52,973 bases of DNA, taken from positions 1 through 52,973 of IMG/VR virus record IMGVR_UViG_3300046777_001769, one strand, 5' to 3'. The notes under the pieces are model-generated. The model worked only from the letters and a program-made list of their open reading frames with translations. It was not told the DNA's origin and did no database searches. Source of the DNA: a virus. Both the position numbers and the translations under genes were made by a program. Of this stretch, positions 10,438 to 16,636 are shown one piece after another; position 1 is the stretch's first letter, and each line of letters starts with the position of its first letter.

Positions 10438-11204
10438 TAGATAATACGTGTCTTTTCATGTCCAACACGAATACGAGGATCGCACCAAATCTCAAAACCT
10501 TTTTCAATGGCATCAAGACAGAATGAAACATCCTCACCACACATATCTTGAACTGCACCAGATTCAAAGACTTGCATCTTAGGAGCAAACCAGGGGTACT
10601 CAAGATTTTCAAATACTCCTTTCTTAATCAACACCCACCCAAAACCTGTGTAATCTACAGTAAATGGCTTACGACGCTTACTGATCGATTCCACAGTTTC
10701 ATGGTTCATCACTCCACCATTCTTACGGAAATCATCTTCCTCTAACCAGTGTGCGACAGAAGTTGTGTGACCATCCTCAGTTGCGTACCAACCAGCGACA
10801 ATTTCACGCTCCTCTCCTTCCTGATTGAGTGCTACATCACAGAGTTGCCAGAACTTTTGAGAATCAAAAACAATATCACTATCAATCCATAGTTGATAAT
10901 CATACTCCAGTTTTCCATCCCAAGGTACTTGCTTAGGACCCCGAAGAACATTTGCTCCAAGAACCTTACAACGTGCAAAGTTCACCATTGATGAGTAATC
11001 TTGTGAAATTTGAATACTCATTCCATTTTGAACTAGATCAAAGCAAAGTTGTACAAATGCTTTTAGAAAAATAAAAGAACATCCTCGACCAGGTAAACAG
11101 AAAACAATACTCTTACCTTTCATCCTTTTTTTAATATCTTCATAGTTCCACTCCTCAGTGGTACTCTTTGGTGCTACAGTTTTAACAGTAAATCCTTTTG
11201 CCAT
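10437..11204 (-). CDS. Glycosyltransferase-like protein (GT-A type)
   Basis: 255 residues. A Rossmann-like start after residue 30 (SIVFCLPGRGCS) and the phrase YQLWIDSDIVFD near residues 104-113 give a DxD motif (D108, D110) like the metal and nucleotide-sugar site of GT-A enzymes. A later GEDVSFCLDAIEKG near residue 225 resembles the ED-acceptor motif of the same fold. It probably transfers a sugar to DNA, a virion protein or a host component; the acceptor cannot be read from sequence. A CTAAATA-type late box lies about 36 bases upstream. Confidence 0.72.
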   Translation of the reverse strand: MAKGFTVKTVAPKSTTEEWNYEDIKKRMKGKSIVFCLPGRGCSFIFLKAFVQLCFDLVQNGMSIQISQDYSSMVNFARCKVLGANVLRGPKQVPWDGKLEYDYQLWIDSDIVFDSQKFWQLCDVALNQEGEEREIVAGWYATEDGHTTSVAHWLEEDDFRKNGGVMNHETVESISKRRKPFTVDYTGFGWVLIKKGVFENLEYPWFAPKMQVFESGAVQDMCGEDVSFCLDAIEKGFEIWCDPRIRVGHEKTRII

Positions 11205-11239
11205 AAGTTGAATAAACCTTCAAAATCAATTTTATCCGT

Positions 11240-11247
11240 CTATTTAG
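11240..11247 (-). promoter_or_regulatory. Late-promoter-like CTAAATAG box
   Basis: The minus strand reads CTAAATAG upstream of the glycosyltransferase-like gene. CTAAATA recurs before several structural genes in this window (24978, 43719, 47074, 50359), so it is probably this phage's variant of the late box. Confidence 0.45.
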
Positions 11248-11253
11248 TATTTG

Positions 11254-11454
11254 TCAATGAGAAGAATCTAATACAATCTTTTTGTTCATTGTAAGTTCCT
11301 CATACGTTAAATCAACACTCTCATAACGAGTGTCTAATACATCGACAAGCATCTTCAATGTATTCCAAGTACTATTAAACTCCTCCTCTTTTAATGAATG
11401 AAATAAACACTTATCCTTTGCATATATGTGATATATTTTTTCATTTGCAGTCAT
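11254..11454 (-). CDS. Conserved small hypothetical protein (66 residues)
   Basis: Begins MTANEKIYHIYAKDKCLFHS and ends in a Glu-rich helix; soluble, no metal motif. The style of the N-terminus is familiar from small cyanophage hypotheticals, but no function is known to me. It lies between the tiny membrane protein at 11486 and the glycosyltransferase-like gene, all on the same strand. Confidence 0.8.
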   Translation of the reverse strand: MTANEKIYHIYAKDKCLFHSLKEEEFNSTWNTLKMLVDVLDTRYESVDLTYEELTMNKKIVLDSSH

Positions 11455-11485
11455 AAAAATATCTCCGGAATTTTTCTTTCAGTTT

Positions 11486-11614
11486 TTATTTCGTAACTGC
11501 ATTATATATCACAACAACACAAAAACCTAGTGCGACAAAAAAGGGGCGTGGATAACGTATCATCCATCCCGCTAAAACAACTTTCCAAAATCCCCAGTAT
11601 GGTCTATGTCTCAC
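11486..11614 (-). CDS. Tiny membrane protein with GTG start (42 residues)
   Basis: I place the start at a GTG whose first bases overlap the TGA of the upstream basic protein (GTGA), giving VRHRPYWGFWKVVLAGWM and a hydrophobic segment (FFVALGFCVVVIYNAV) that should cross the membrane once. A longer frame from a TTG at 11677 would read through the upstream gene in another frame and is less likely. Function unknown. Confidence 0.65.
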   Translation of the reverse strand: MRHRPYWGFWKVVLAGWMIRYPRPFFVALGFCVVVIYNAVTK

Positions 11615-11748
11615 TTCTTTTTTCTTTTTGATGATGCTCTCTTTTGCGCTGGAGTTCTGAAAATACCCGTTGCACAACTCTTATTTCTTTTATGTTTTCC
11701 TCCGAAAATCCCCCATCCATGACATGTTGCTTTCTTCTTTGGAGCCAT
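11611..11748 (-). CDS. Small basic Cys-containing protein (45 residues)
   Basis: The ORF starts MAPKKKATCHGWGIFGGKHK and ends in a Lys/Arg tail. Strong positive charge and the Cys/His residues suggest nucleic-acid contact, which is inference. GGAAG upstream may serve as ribosome site. It is the first gene after the promoter-bearing gap at 11749-11952 and overlaps the next gene through GTGA. Confidence 0.8.
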   Translation of the reverse strand: MAPKKKATCHGWGIFGGKHKRNKSCATGIFRTPAQKRASSKRKKK

Positions 11749-11781
11749 TGTTTTACTTCCGGAAAATTTTTAAAAGTGTGA

Positions 11782-11789
11782 TATTTATC
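11782..11789 (-). promoter_or_regulatory. Late-promoter-like GATAAATA box
   Basis: The minus strand reads GATAAATA, one mismatch from the T4 late box, 34 bases before the ATG of the 45-residue basic protein. Together with the sigma70-like promoter farther upstream it would give this operon both early and late expression. Confidence 0.5.
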
Positions 11790-11872
11790 GGTCGATTTGT
11801 CACCTCTGTAGGTTAGGGTAGTTTGCGATTTTTATAACCGCGTCGCCGCGCCGCGCTATAACAAACCGACCG
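11789..11872 (-). other. Long potential stem-loop in the leader between early promoter and first small gene
   Basis: The arms CGGTCGATTTG (11789-11799) and CAAACCGACCG (11862-11872) are complementary over 11 positions with one G-U type mismatch. They enclose a GC-rich stretch of CGCG and GCCG blocks that could pair further. On the minus strand the structure lies between the promoter at 11903-11931 and the gene starting at 11748. It could be a leader RNA or attenuator. Confidence 0.4.
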
Positions 11873-11902
11873 CAAAACACTGCCGAACCACTATCACCAC
11901 CA

Positions 11903-11931
11903 AGCATAACATAAGTGCCCCCCAGTGTCAA
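11903..11931 (-). promoter_or_regulatory. Sigma70-like early promoter
   Basis: On the minus strand TTGACA (11926-11931) and TATGCT (11903-11908) are separated by exactly 17 bases. It points toward the 45-residue basic gene and the operon beyond. The context CTTATGTTATGCT recurs in a plus-strand promoter at 13381-13410. Confidence 0.75.
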
Positions 11932-11952
11932 CCAGAGGGCACACAGTTAGTA

Positions 11953-12093
11953 TCAGAACTCGATCACATCTGCAGTGGGTTCGTTATCATAACCCTCAGA
12001 AACATTATCAGCGGTGAGTGTATCCAGGATGGACAGAATTTCGCTGCCGTTATCACATTCAGCAAGCATCGAAAGCATCACGGACTTAGACAT
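11953..12093 (-). CDS. Tandem small paralogue A (46 residues, EILSILD motif)
   Basis: Starts MSKSVMLSMLAECDNGSEIL and continues SILDTLTADN. It is a clear paralogue of the next gene upstream (12139-12273): both share MSK, LSMLA, G-x-EILSILD. Short amphipathic helices with an acidic tail suggest a protein-protein adaptor, but this is guesswork. The stop is followed by the gap containing the early promoter at 11903. Confidence 0.8.
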   Translation of the reverse strand: MSKSVMLSMLAECDNGSEILSILDTLTADNVSEGYDNEPTADVIEF

Positions 12094-12138
12094 GTTGTGT
12101 TCTTGTGTGTTAGTTAAGAGTGAATGAGTGAGTGTTGA

Positions 12139-12273
12139 TCAGTTGGCAAAGACTTCAGCACAACTATCAATACCCTCCTGCTCAATGTCAGAGACGATAA
12201 CATCGAGGATGGAAAGAATTTCATCACCAGTGTTACCTTGTGCCAGCATCGAAAGGATAACTTGCTTGGACAT
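12139..12273 (-). CDS. Tandem small paralogue B (44 residues, EILSILD motif)
   Basis: Starts MSKQVILSMLAQGNTGDEIL and continues SILDVIVSDIEQ. Duplicate of the 46-residue neighbour downstream, with the first half conserved and the tail diverged. An A-rich stretch rather than a Shine-Dalgarno precedes its ATG. Too short for usual gene callers; support comes from the paralogy. Confidence 0.8.
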   Translation of the reverse strand: MSKQVILSMLAQGNTGDEILSILDVIVSDIEQEGIDSCAEVFAN

Positions 12274-12352
12274 AATGAAGAAGAAAAGTGTAAGAAACTG
12301 TGTGTTGTGTGAGTGTCTTTATAGGGGCGCATCTCATTCCCCTTTGTTGATA

Positions 12353-12514
12353 TCAGACTGCTACATCTTCAGGCAGCAGATTTACAATGGCATCCACACC
12401 AGCGATATGCAGAGACTGTACAAATACCATCGCTTGATTGATAGTGGGGAACTCTACAGTACGCTCTACTTTGTCCCGAACGTTGGTGTAGGTGACGGTG
12501 CGAACTTGTGTCAT
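12353..12514 (-). CDS. Small hypothetical protein (53 residues)
   Basis: Reads MTQVRTVTYTNVRDKVERTV then a helix ending in LLPEDVAV. Soluble, function unknown. It lies in the same small-gene tract as the EILSILD pair, with short gaps to both neighbours. Confidence 0.7.
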   Translation of the reverse strand: MTQVRTVTYTNVRDKVERTVEFPTINQAMVFVQSLHIAGVDAIVNLLPEDVAV

Positions 12515-12538
12515 TTGTGTGTTAGTTAAGAGACGAAA

Positions 12539-12742
12539 TCAGGCAGCGGGCATAACACAAGCGAGCATCAGATTGAGGTTCGTTTCGTTATGCTCTGCCT
12601 CGATTTCTGTGATGTACTCAATGTTATCAATCACCTGAACATTGTGCAGACGCTCATACCAGGCATCAAACAAATCCCAACTCTTAGCGGCAAGAAGTTG
12701 GAAGGCATTTTCGATAGCGGTGTTCAGTTCGATTTGAGACAT
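12539..12742 (-). CDS. Small acidic helical protein (67 residues)
   Basis: Begins MSQIELNTAIENAFQLLAAK; predicted mainly helical with one Trp-rich patch (AKSWDLFDAWYERL). Starts 48 bases downstream of the first intercistronic repeat copy. No function recognised. Confidence 0.75.
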   Translation of the reverse strand: MSQIELNTAIENAFQLLAAKSWDLFDAWYERLHNVQVIDNIEYITEIEAEHNETNLNLMLACVMPAA

Positions 12743-12790
12743 TTAGTGGTTTCTCTTGAGTGTTAGCGGGGCGGTGAAGTGTGCCCCTCA

Positions 12791-12824
12791 TACTATTAGG
12801 ACACTTTCAAGGTGAGCTATTTTA
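12791..12824 (-). repeat. Intercistronic repeat, copy 1 (diverged)
   Basis: Leftmost copy of the ~35-bp element. It keeps TAGGACACTTT and GGTGAGCTATTTTA (plus-strand reading), but the GGAGG core is changed to CAAGG. It supplies the TAA stop of the 58-residue gene to its right. Confidence 0.85.
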
Positions 12825-12998
12825 TCTGATGCGATCCTGAATGTCACTGAGGACCTGTAAGATCACCTCACGACTATCCTCACCGTTCTCCTCTAACTGT
12901 TGCATAACGTCTTGCAGTTGTGGTAGGATAGCGGTGGTTAATTGGGCAACACGTATAATCCTCATATCGCCCAAATGCTTATATTTTAGTGTTCTCAT
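12822..12998 (-). CDS. Small helical protein (58 residues)
   Basis: Starts MRTLKYKHLGDMRIIRVAQL; the rest is a Gln/Glu/Leu-rich helix (LPQLQDVMQQLEENGEDSRE) that may form a coiled coil. Its TAA stop is inside the first repeat copy. Function unknown. Confidence 0.75.
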   Translation of the reverse strand: MRTLKYKHLGDMRIIRVAQLTTAILPQLQDVMQQLEENGEDSREVILQVLSDIQDRIR

Positions 12999-13079
12999 TT
13001 TGTTAACATAAAGACCCGATTATTTATGCTTTATGTTAACAAAATAAAAACGCCTTATATGGTATAAATTGCTACCAAA

Positions 13080-13253
13080 TTACCATCTATCAGGTGTACT
13101 TAGGTCTTCAACGTAAGCATCACACTTCTCTGCAGGTTCCAGCTTAAACAACTTCTCCCAATCAATCTGATGCGGGTCGAAGTCACCGAACACTGATAGA
13201 TCTAGAGTAATCCTATAACGCTGCTTCTGTGCTTGACTGTATGCTACGGACAT
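13080..13253 (-). CDS. Small hypothetical protein (57 residues), first gene behind a strong promoter
   Basis: Starts MSVAYSQAQKQRYRITLDLS and contains DFDPHQIDWEKLFKLEP, an acidic, Trp-bearing stretch. It is the first gene after a near-consensus sigma70 promoter (13280-13308), with an AGGAG ribosome site upstream, so it should be strongly expressed early in infection. That context suits a host-takeover factor, but the role is inference. Confidence 0.85.
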   Translation of the reverse strand: MSVAYSQAQKQRYRITLDLSVFGDFDPHQIDWEKLFKLEPAEKCDAYVEDLSTPDRW

Positions 13254-13279
13254 AAGTGCGCTCCTGTGTGTATAGGGGT

Positions 13280-13308
13280 ACTATAAGACTTGTGTGCCTA
13301 GATGTCAA
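13280..13308 (-). promoter_or_regulatory. Near-consensus sigma70 early promoter
   Basis: On the minus strand TTGACA (13303-13308), a 17-base spacer and TATAGT (13280-13285). Transcription would start about 20 bases before the 57-residue gene. It is the best promoter in the window by consensus match and optimal spacing. Confidence 0.88.
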
Positions 13309-13380
13309 GGTCCTGGGGAGTATTTATGAGGGGTTGGTGGATTTATGCGGGGGGATTGTGGGGATTTTGTGACCGTGGGA

Positions 13381-13410
13381 TTGACAAAAGTGCGGTCCTT
13401 ATGTTATGCT
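13381..13410 (+). promoter_or_regulatory. Plus-strand sigma70-like promoter with no gene downstream
   Basis: TTGACA (13381-13386), 18-base spacer, TATGCT (13405-13410), reading rightward against all neighbouring genes. The -10 context is almost the same as the promoter at 11903. No plus-strand ORF follows, so it may drive a noncoding or antisense RNA. Confidence 0.6.
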
Positions 13411-13594
13411 CGCTAAGATCACAAGACCTCAGCACATTAAAAGGGTATAAAAAGGTCTCTAATTGATACGAATTCATATCATTATCACCTTTCAATAACA
13501 ATAATTATCAAGCATTTCATTCGAACGTTTATATTTAAATTGATATTTTTAATTGATTTTATTGTTTTTTTAACGATAAATCTACCAAAAGACA

Positions 13595-13621
13595 TAAAAA
13601 AAGACCCCGTAAGTGGGGTCT
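13595..13621 (-). terminator. Rho-independent terminator ending the 13.7 kb operon
   Basis: The minus strand has a 7-bp stem AGACCCC/GGGGTCT around ACTTAC followed directly by seven T. It lies 33 bases after the stop of the 78-residue gene and separates that operon from the promoter region. Confidence 0.88.
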
Positions 13622-13653
13622 GCCGAAGGCGAAGCGCAAGCGCCTATGTGTTA

Positions 13654-13890
13654 TCAATCAAGAGCTAATCTGTACCTTGCATAATCCTCTGCCTCAGATC
13701 TTTTCTTGAAACGTGCTTCTTCACCTTCAAATCTGAGTGGCAGATACCTATACTTCTTGCCTTCCTTAGTGATAACAGTTCTGGAGAATAGGTGTAATGA
13801 GTAACTACCTTCCTCAGTATATTCATCTTCTTTCTTGACTATGAAAGGGAGAACTTTGTTGTCGTTGAATGACTGTTTAGAGAGTAACAT
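13654..13890 (-). CDS. Small hypothetical protein (78 residues)
   Basis: Starts MLLSKQSFNDNKVLPFIVKK. A beta-rich middle (SYSLHLFSRTVIT) is followed by a basic helix (FKKRSEAEDYARYRLALD) resembling the DA-x-x-A-R motif of small phage proteins. It is the last gene before the terminator. Function unknown. Confidence 0.8.
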   Translation of the reverse strand: MLLSKQSFNDNKVLPFIVKKEDEYTEEGSYSLHLFSRTVITKEGKKYRYLPLRFEGEEARFKKRSEAEDYARYRLALD

Positions 13891-13897
13891 GATGAAA

Positions 13898-14032
13898 TTA
13901 GTTGTTGATCAATTCAGCAGGACTTCCACATGATTTGTAGAACTCAACCATACGTTTTGCTTCCTCTAGTGTAGAGAAACTTTGCGTTCTCCATTGTTGT
14001 TGATAAGGCGTAAAGTAGCGGATTGTGAACAT
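13898..14032 (-). CDS. Small hypothetical protein (44 residues)
   Basis: Reads MFTIRYFTPYQQQWRTQSFS then TLEEAKRMVEFYKSC: a beta hairpin followed by a helix, a layout common in tiny cyanophage proteins that fold around an EEA-x-x-x helix. It ends 8 bases before the next start. Confidence 0.78.
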   Translation of the reverse strand: MFTIRYFTPYQQQWRTQSFSTLEEAKRMVEFYKSCGSPAELINN

Positions 14033-14033
14033 T

Positions 14034-14210
14034 TTAGTTTTGATTGTTGGAGTAAATAATGGTAAGCATCTTTTGGTAGTAGTTGTCTGCTTCTACCTCA
14101 CATTGATGAGACTGTGTTGCATCTTCGATCTCATATTGTTTCATACTCAGAGAGTGAATCACGTTGTCCAGAAGATCAGTTAGTGCTTCTACTTTTTGTG
14201 CGTCAGTCAT
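14034..14210 (-). CDS. Small helical protein (58 residues)
   Basis: Begins MTDAQKVEALTDLLDNVIHS, helical throughout, ending in a Tyr-rich segment. It overlaps the preceding gene by 8 bases, a spacing seen repeatedly in this genome, which supports the start. Function unknown. Confidence 0.78.
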   Translation of the reverse strand: MTDAQKVEALTDLLDNVIHSLSMKQYEIEDATQSHQCEVEADNYYQKMLTIIYSNNQN

Positions 14211-14355
14211 TCTCGATTTCAGTCAAAAGTTCAGTAAATGCGTCGATTGCTGCTTGGTTGCAGTTATCATCTTTCAAACCTTGAATGTAATACTCAAGTG
14301 CTTCAATGAGCATCATTTGCTTCATTTCAGATTTGGAAATAAAATCAGTCATCAT
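14203..14355 (-). CDS. Small helical protein (50 residues)
   Basis: Starts MMTDFISKSEMKQMMLIEAL and ends acidic. The ATG overlaps the upstream stop as TGATG; a second ATG follows immediately, so the true start could be one codon later. Function unknown. Confidence 0.78.
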   Translation of the reverse strand: MMTDFISKSEMKQMMLIEALEYYIQGLKDDNCNQAAIDAFTELLTEIEND

Positions 14356-14672
14356 CACTTAAGCACCATACCTTCAGTGAACGGAATTGTGTTGCCATTA
14401 TCAATCACAAACCATTCAAAGTCACGTTGAAAGATACGGGCATCATTTCCGTGAACTTTCAGAATAGAATTGAGACGTGATTTGGTGGTAGGAGTTTTAT
14501 ACCCACAGGTGTAAAGTTCAAGGAAGGTATCACCAATCGTTGCGATATGATTGCCATGAAGCATAACATATGAAGCATCACGTTCGGGCGAATAGGTAAC
14601 CTCCGTGTTCTTAGATTTCCAGTCTTGGCAATCACAAATTGCCTTGTTCATTTGGAGTTCGATCTTTCTCAT
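14355..14672 (-). CDS. Conserved hypothetical protein (105 residues)
   Basis: Begins MRKIELQMNKAICDCQDWKS and has a beta-rich core with HGNHIATIGD and FEWFVIDNGNTIPF. This could be a small single-domain beta protein. It starts about 20 bases after repeat copy 2, in which the usual repeat ATG is ATA, so here the repeat acts purely as 5' leader. Confidence 0.8.
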   Translation of the reverse strand: MRKIELQMNKAICDCQDWKSKNTEVTYSPERDASYVMLHGNHIATIGDTFLELYTCGYKTPTTKSRLNSILKVHGNDARIFQRDFEWFVIDNGNTIPFTEGMVLK

Positions 14673-14692
14673 GGTTGGAAGTGTTGTGGTTA

Positions 14693-14727
14693 TACTACTA
14701 GGACACTTTGGAGGTGAGCTATTTTAA
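14693..14727 (-). repeat. Intercistronic repeat, copy 2
   Basis: Consensus copy. The position of the usual ATG reads ATA, and the downstream gene starts 20 bases later. The upstream gene's TGA abuts the element. Confidence 0.95.
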
Positions 14728-14937
14728 TCAGGCAGTGATTGCAGTCTCTAGATTAACCTCACGAGTGTCCAGGATAGCATAATCAAAACCCTCATTCTCT
14801 TCTAGATGCTTTTGATAAGCAACAGCAGTAGAGAAGCAATCAAACAGGCGAAGGGAATCGAAGTTCTGACCTTCATAATCCCAACCACCAATCACAGCAT
14901 AGACTTTAGACATTTGGGACATTTGGGAAGCGTTCAT
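14728..14937 (-). CDS. Small hypothetical protein (69 residues)
   Basis: The frame from the repeat ATG reads MNASQMSQMSKVYAVIGGWD; starts at the second or third Met are possible and the compact domain MSKVYAVIGGWDYEG seems the real core. A pattern of GGWDYEG, a central helix and DYAILDTREV suggests a small alpha/beta fold. Function unknown. Confidence 0.8.
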   Translation of the reverse strand: MNASQMSQMSKVYAVIGGWDYEGQNFDSLRLFDCFSTAVAYQKHLEENEGFDYAILDTREVNLETAITA

Positions 14938-14971
14938 ACTACTAGGACACTTTGGAGGTGAGCTATTTTAA
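14937..14971 (-). repeat. Intercistronic repeat, copy 3
   Basis: Consensus copy. It contains the TAA stop of the 46-residue gene (14968-14970) and ends in the ATG of the 69-residue gene. Confidence 0.95.
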
Positions 14972-15108
14972 TCACACTGAATCATTGGTCCTTGAACATC
15001 ACAAAACTCTAAAAGAAAGTAGTCTACTGTGATGCCAAGTTCATTTGCAAACTGTAGATTTTCCTGGTATTGTTCTTGTGTAAGAACATAGAAATCAGTC
15101 TCAATCAT
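14968..15108 (-). CDS. Small acidic hypothetical protein (46 residues)
   Basis: Reads MIETDFYVLTQEQYQENLQF followed by a helix and a hydrophobic FLLEFCDV. Its stop is within repeat copy 3 and its ATG overlaps the end of the membrane peptide upstream by 8 bases. No function recognised. Confidence 0.78.
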   Translation of the reverse strand: MIETDFYVLTQEQYQENLQFANELGITVDYFLLEFCDVQGPMIQCD

Positions 15109-15250
15109 TGGGTGAAATAATGTCAGCTACTGTGTGCAATGTGTTGGCAGTGATGTTACGAACTCCAGGTGATAGGATCATCGCAACAATGAAAATGAGT
15201 GTAATTGTTCTCACTTTGTCAGGTGACTTGAATGTTAGTCTCTTTGCCAT
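15101..15250 (-). CDS. Small single-pass membrane protein (49 residues)
   Basis: MAKRLTFKSPDKVRTITLIF opens onto a hydrophobic segment (TLIFIVAMILSPG, residues 17-29) with positive charge before it, so the N-terminus should face the cytoplasm. The ATG overlaps the upstream stop (TGATG). Might act at the host membrane; no family recognised. Confidence 0.78.
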   Translation of the reverse strand: MAKRLTFKSPDKVRTITLIFIVAMILSPGVRNITANTLHTVADIISPND

Positions 15251-15462
15251 CAGTTAATGACATCATACTGCAGAGATTTGATACACCAACCAGTGTTGTT
15301 AGTGATCACATCGGCAAGACATTCTTCGCCATCAGGTGAATCCCACAGACAAGATTTGGTCTCTTGAATGATCTCATCTTTCTCCTCTTGAGTGAGATCT
15401 TCATAGTCGAAATCAAACTCAATTTCAGTTACTTTGTAATAGTTCATTGTGGTTGTGCTCAT
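15250..15462 (-). CDS. Acidic small protein, paralogue of 16633-16833 (70 residues)
   Basis: From the repeat ATG it reads MSTTTMNYYKVTEIEFDFDY; it ends with TGWCIKSLQYDVIN. The protein at 16633 has the same frame of motifs (VTAIEFDFD and TGWCIKSIDY) but begins at the position of the internal Met6 (15447), which suggests the MSTTT prefix comes from the repeat and the ancestral start is Met6. Very acidic; could mimic DNA charge or bind a protein partner. Function unknown. Confidence 0.8.
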   Translation of the reverse strand: MSTTTMNYYKVTEIEFDFDYEDLTQEEKDEIIQETKSCLWDSPDGEECLADVITNNTGWCIKSLQYDVIN

Positions 15463-15496
15463 ACTACTAGGACACTTTGGAGGTGAGCTATTTTAA
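15462..15496 (-). repeat. Intercistronic repeat, copy 4
   Basis: Consensus copy holding the TAA of the 62-residue gene and the ATG of the 70-residue gene. Confidence 0.95.
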
Positions 15497-15681
15497 CTCA
15501 ACTCGATGTTCCAGTCAACATCTGCAGTAAGATTGACCCAAAAGTGATTCTTACAGTTTGCAGAGGTGAGAAACACTTTGTCTCCGCAATGTTGCTCTAC
15601 AATACATTCCTGATTGCGGTTCATTAAGTTACAGAAACGATTGTGTGCTTTCTTACTTTTGGGTGTTACAAATGCAGTCAT
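15493..15681 (-). CDS. Small PKSKK-family protein, paralogue of 42787-42990 (62 residues)
   Basis: Has PKSKKAHNRFCNLMN near the N-terminus and NCKNHFWVNL with an acidic W-containing end. The protein at 42787 keeps PKSKKAxNRFxNxM and xxCFWMN with the same spacing, so they are paralogues 27 kb apart. Predicted helix plus beta sheet; function unknown. ATGA overlap with the next gene. Confidence 0.82.
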   Translation of the reverse strand: MTAFVTPKSKKAHNRFCNLMNRNQECIVEQHCGDKVFLTSANCKNHFWVNLTADVDWNIELS

Positions 15682-15764
15682 TCTTTGTTATTGAGGTATT
15701 GAATCAAAAGGACATTTGCTGCTCCGAAAGTATAAGCAACAAGGACAAGAATACCCGTTAGCAT
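15678..15764 (-). CDS. Tiny membrane peptide (28 residues)
   Basis: MLTGILVLVAYTFGAANVLL is almost entirely hydrophobic with a charged C-terminus (NNKE). The stop overlaps the next ATG (ATGA) and the gap to the upstream gene is 7 bases, so it fits the operon. Very short, hence moderate confidence. Confidence 0.55.
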   Translation of the reverse strand: MLTGILVLVAYTFGAANVLLIQYLNNKE

Positions 15765-15771
15765 AATTTTA

Positions 15772-15954
15772 TCAGTTACCGAAGAAAGCATCAAACTCGT
15801 CTGCAATCTGATCAATTAGTTCATCAGTTGCATCAAGGTCAAAAAGGCAGCAAACAAAATCTACACAATCATTCAGATCTGTGTGATTGTTGCACATAAA
15901 CTCCAGAAGTGCAGGAGTGATGTCGGTTTGGAAGTCGAAAGAGGTGTTGGTCAT
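15772..15954 (-). CDS. Small acidic protein (60 residues)
   Basis: Begins MTNTSFDFQTDITPALLEFM and is dominated by Asp and Glu with several Cys (CVDFVCCLFDLD). Its ATG is the last codon of repeat copy 5. Charge would suit DNA mimicry or protein inhibition, but nothing more specific is visible. Confidence 0.8.
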   Translation of the reverse strand: MTNTSFDFQTDITPALLEFMCNNHTDLNDCVDFVCCLFDLDATDELIDQIADEFDAFFGN

Positions 15955-15988
15955 ACTACTAGGACACTTTGGAGGTGAGCTATTTTAA
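15954..15988 (-). repeat. Intercistronic repeat, copy 5
   Basis: Consensus copy ending in the ATG of the 60-residue acidic gene; the upstream gene stops 13 bases before the element. Confidence 0.95.
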
Positions 15989-16001
15989 TTCAAAGTCAGT
16001 T

Positions 16002-16364
16002 TCAGTTACGCATCAGTGAAAGTGCTTCATCCTCGCTGATGCTACCCTCAGGCAGTTCTACAATCCGAGCACAGTCAATCGCATCAGCAAAGTTATCAAA
16101 CTGTGCAAAGGTTTTCTGATTACCACACCAGCAACCTTTGTACTCATAGAACATTGCTTCTACAGAGAATACATCTCCCTTTGTTTTAGAATCTACACTG
16201 TGCTTGATATACACTTTACCGTCATATCGTGTGTACTTATCAAACATATTGCTCTTGAAAGTACGGGCGAAATCAGCGATAGACTCAGCAGTGAGATTGA
16301 TATTCTGAGCGAACAGATTTGCGTAGTGAACAGACATTTTAGTGGTTTCAGTGGAAGTGCTCAT
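16002..16364 (-). CDS. Hypothetical protein (120 residues)
   Basis: The repeat ATG gives MSTSTETTKMSVHYANLFAQ; Met10 is a plausible internal start by analogy with other repeat-led genes. The middle is beta-rich (KVYIKHSVDS) and the end helical (ADAIDCARIVELPEG). Soluble; function unknown. Confidence 0.8.
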   Translation of the reverse strand: MSTSTETTKMSVHYANLFAQNINLTAESIADFARTFKSNMFDKYTRYDGKVYIKHSVDSKTKGDVFSVEAMFYEYKGCWCGNQKTFAQFDNFADAIDCARIVELPEGSISEDEALSLMRN

Positions 16365-16398
16365 ACTACTAGGACACTTTGGAGGTGAGTAACTTTAA
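16364..16398 (-). repeat. Intercistronic repeat, copy 6 (second tail type)
   Basis: Same core, but the plus-strand tail reads GAGTAACTTTAA instead of GAGCTATTTTAA. Copies 13 and 14 have the same tail. It ends in the ATG of the 120-residue gene. Confidence 0.93.
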
Positions 16399-16456
16399 TT
16401 GGGTGTTTATTGTGTTACACTTTTTTGAGCGAAGTTAGGAAGGGAAATCATTAGTT

Positions 16457-16636
16457 TTACTGAACTTTGAGTTGGTGAACTTGAACGTCGCAATACTGAG
16501 AATCTTTGTAATCCTCATTGTATTCTTGTTTCATTTCCTCTGCGCGACGATTTGCGTCTTCTTCGTTAGCATACAAACCATAAAGTTCATCGGGTTCGTA
16601 TTCATCAAGACGGGCATAAACACCGTAAACAATCAT
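16457..16636 (-). CDS. Small acidic protein (59 residues)
   Basis: Reads MIVYGVYARLDEYEPDELYG then an EEDANRRAEEMKQE helix: a beta strand, an acidic loop and a charged helix ending in Gln-rich residues. ATGA overlap with the TGWCIKS-type gene upstream supports the start. The 58 bases between its stop and repeat copy 6 hold nothing I recognise. Confidence 0.8.
   Translation of the reverse strand: MIVYGVYARLDEYEPDELYGLYANEEDANRRAEEMKQEYNEDYKDSQYCDVQVHQLKVQ

Larger units (their letters stand above)
13254..13594. other. Intergenic region with divergent promoters and no supported gene
   Basis: About 340 bases without an ORF I would support on either strand. It holds the leftward promoter at 13280-13308, the rightward promoter at 13381-13410, G-rich patches (13320-13375) and an AT-rich right half. 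AGACCT and AGGTCT (13424-13458) form a short inverted repeat. Confidence 0.7.

Noticed and set aside
12114-12529. 72-residue minus and 133-residue plus ORFs
   Set aside because: They overlap the EILSILD and 53-residue genes in other frames; only the small frames have a paralogue or consistent spacing.
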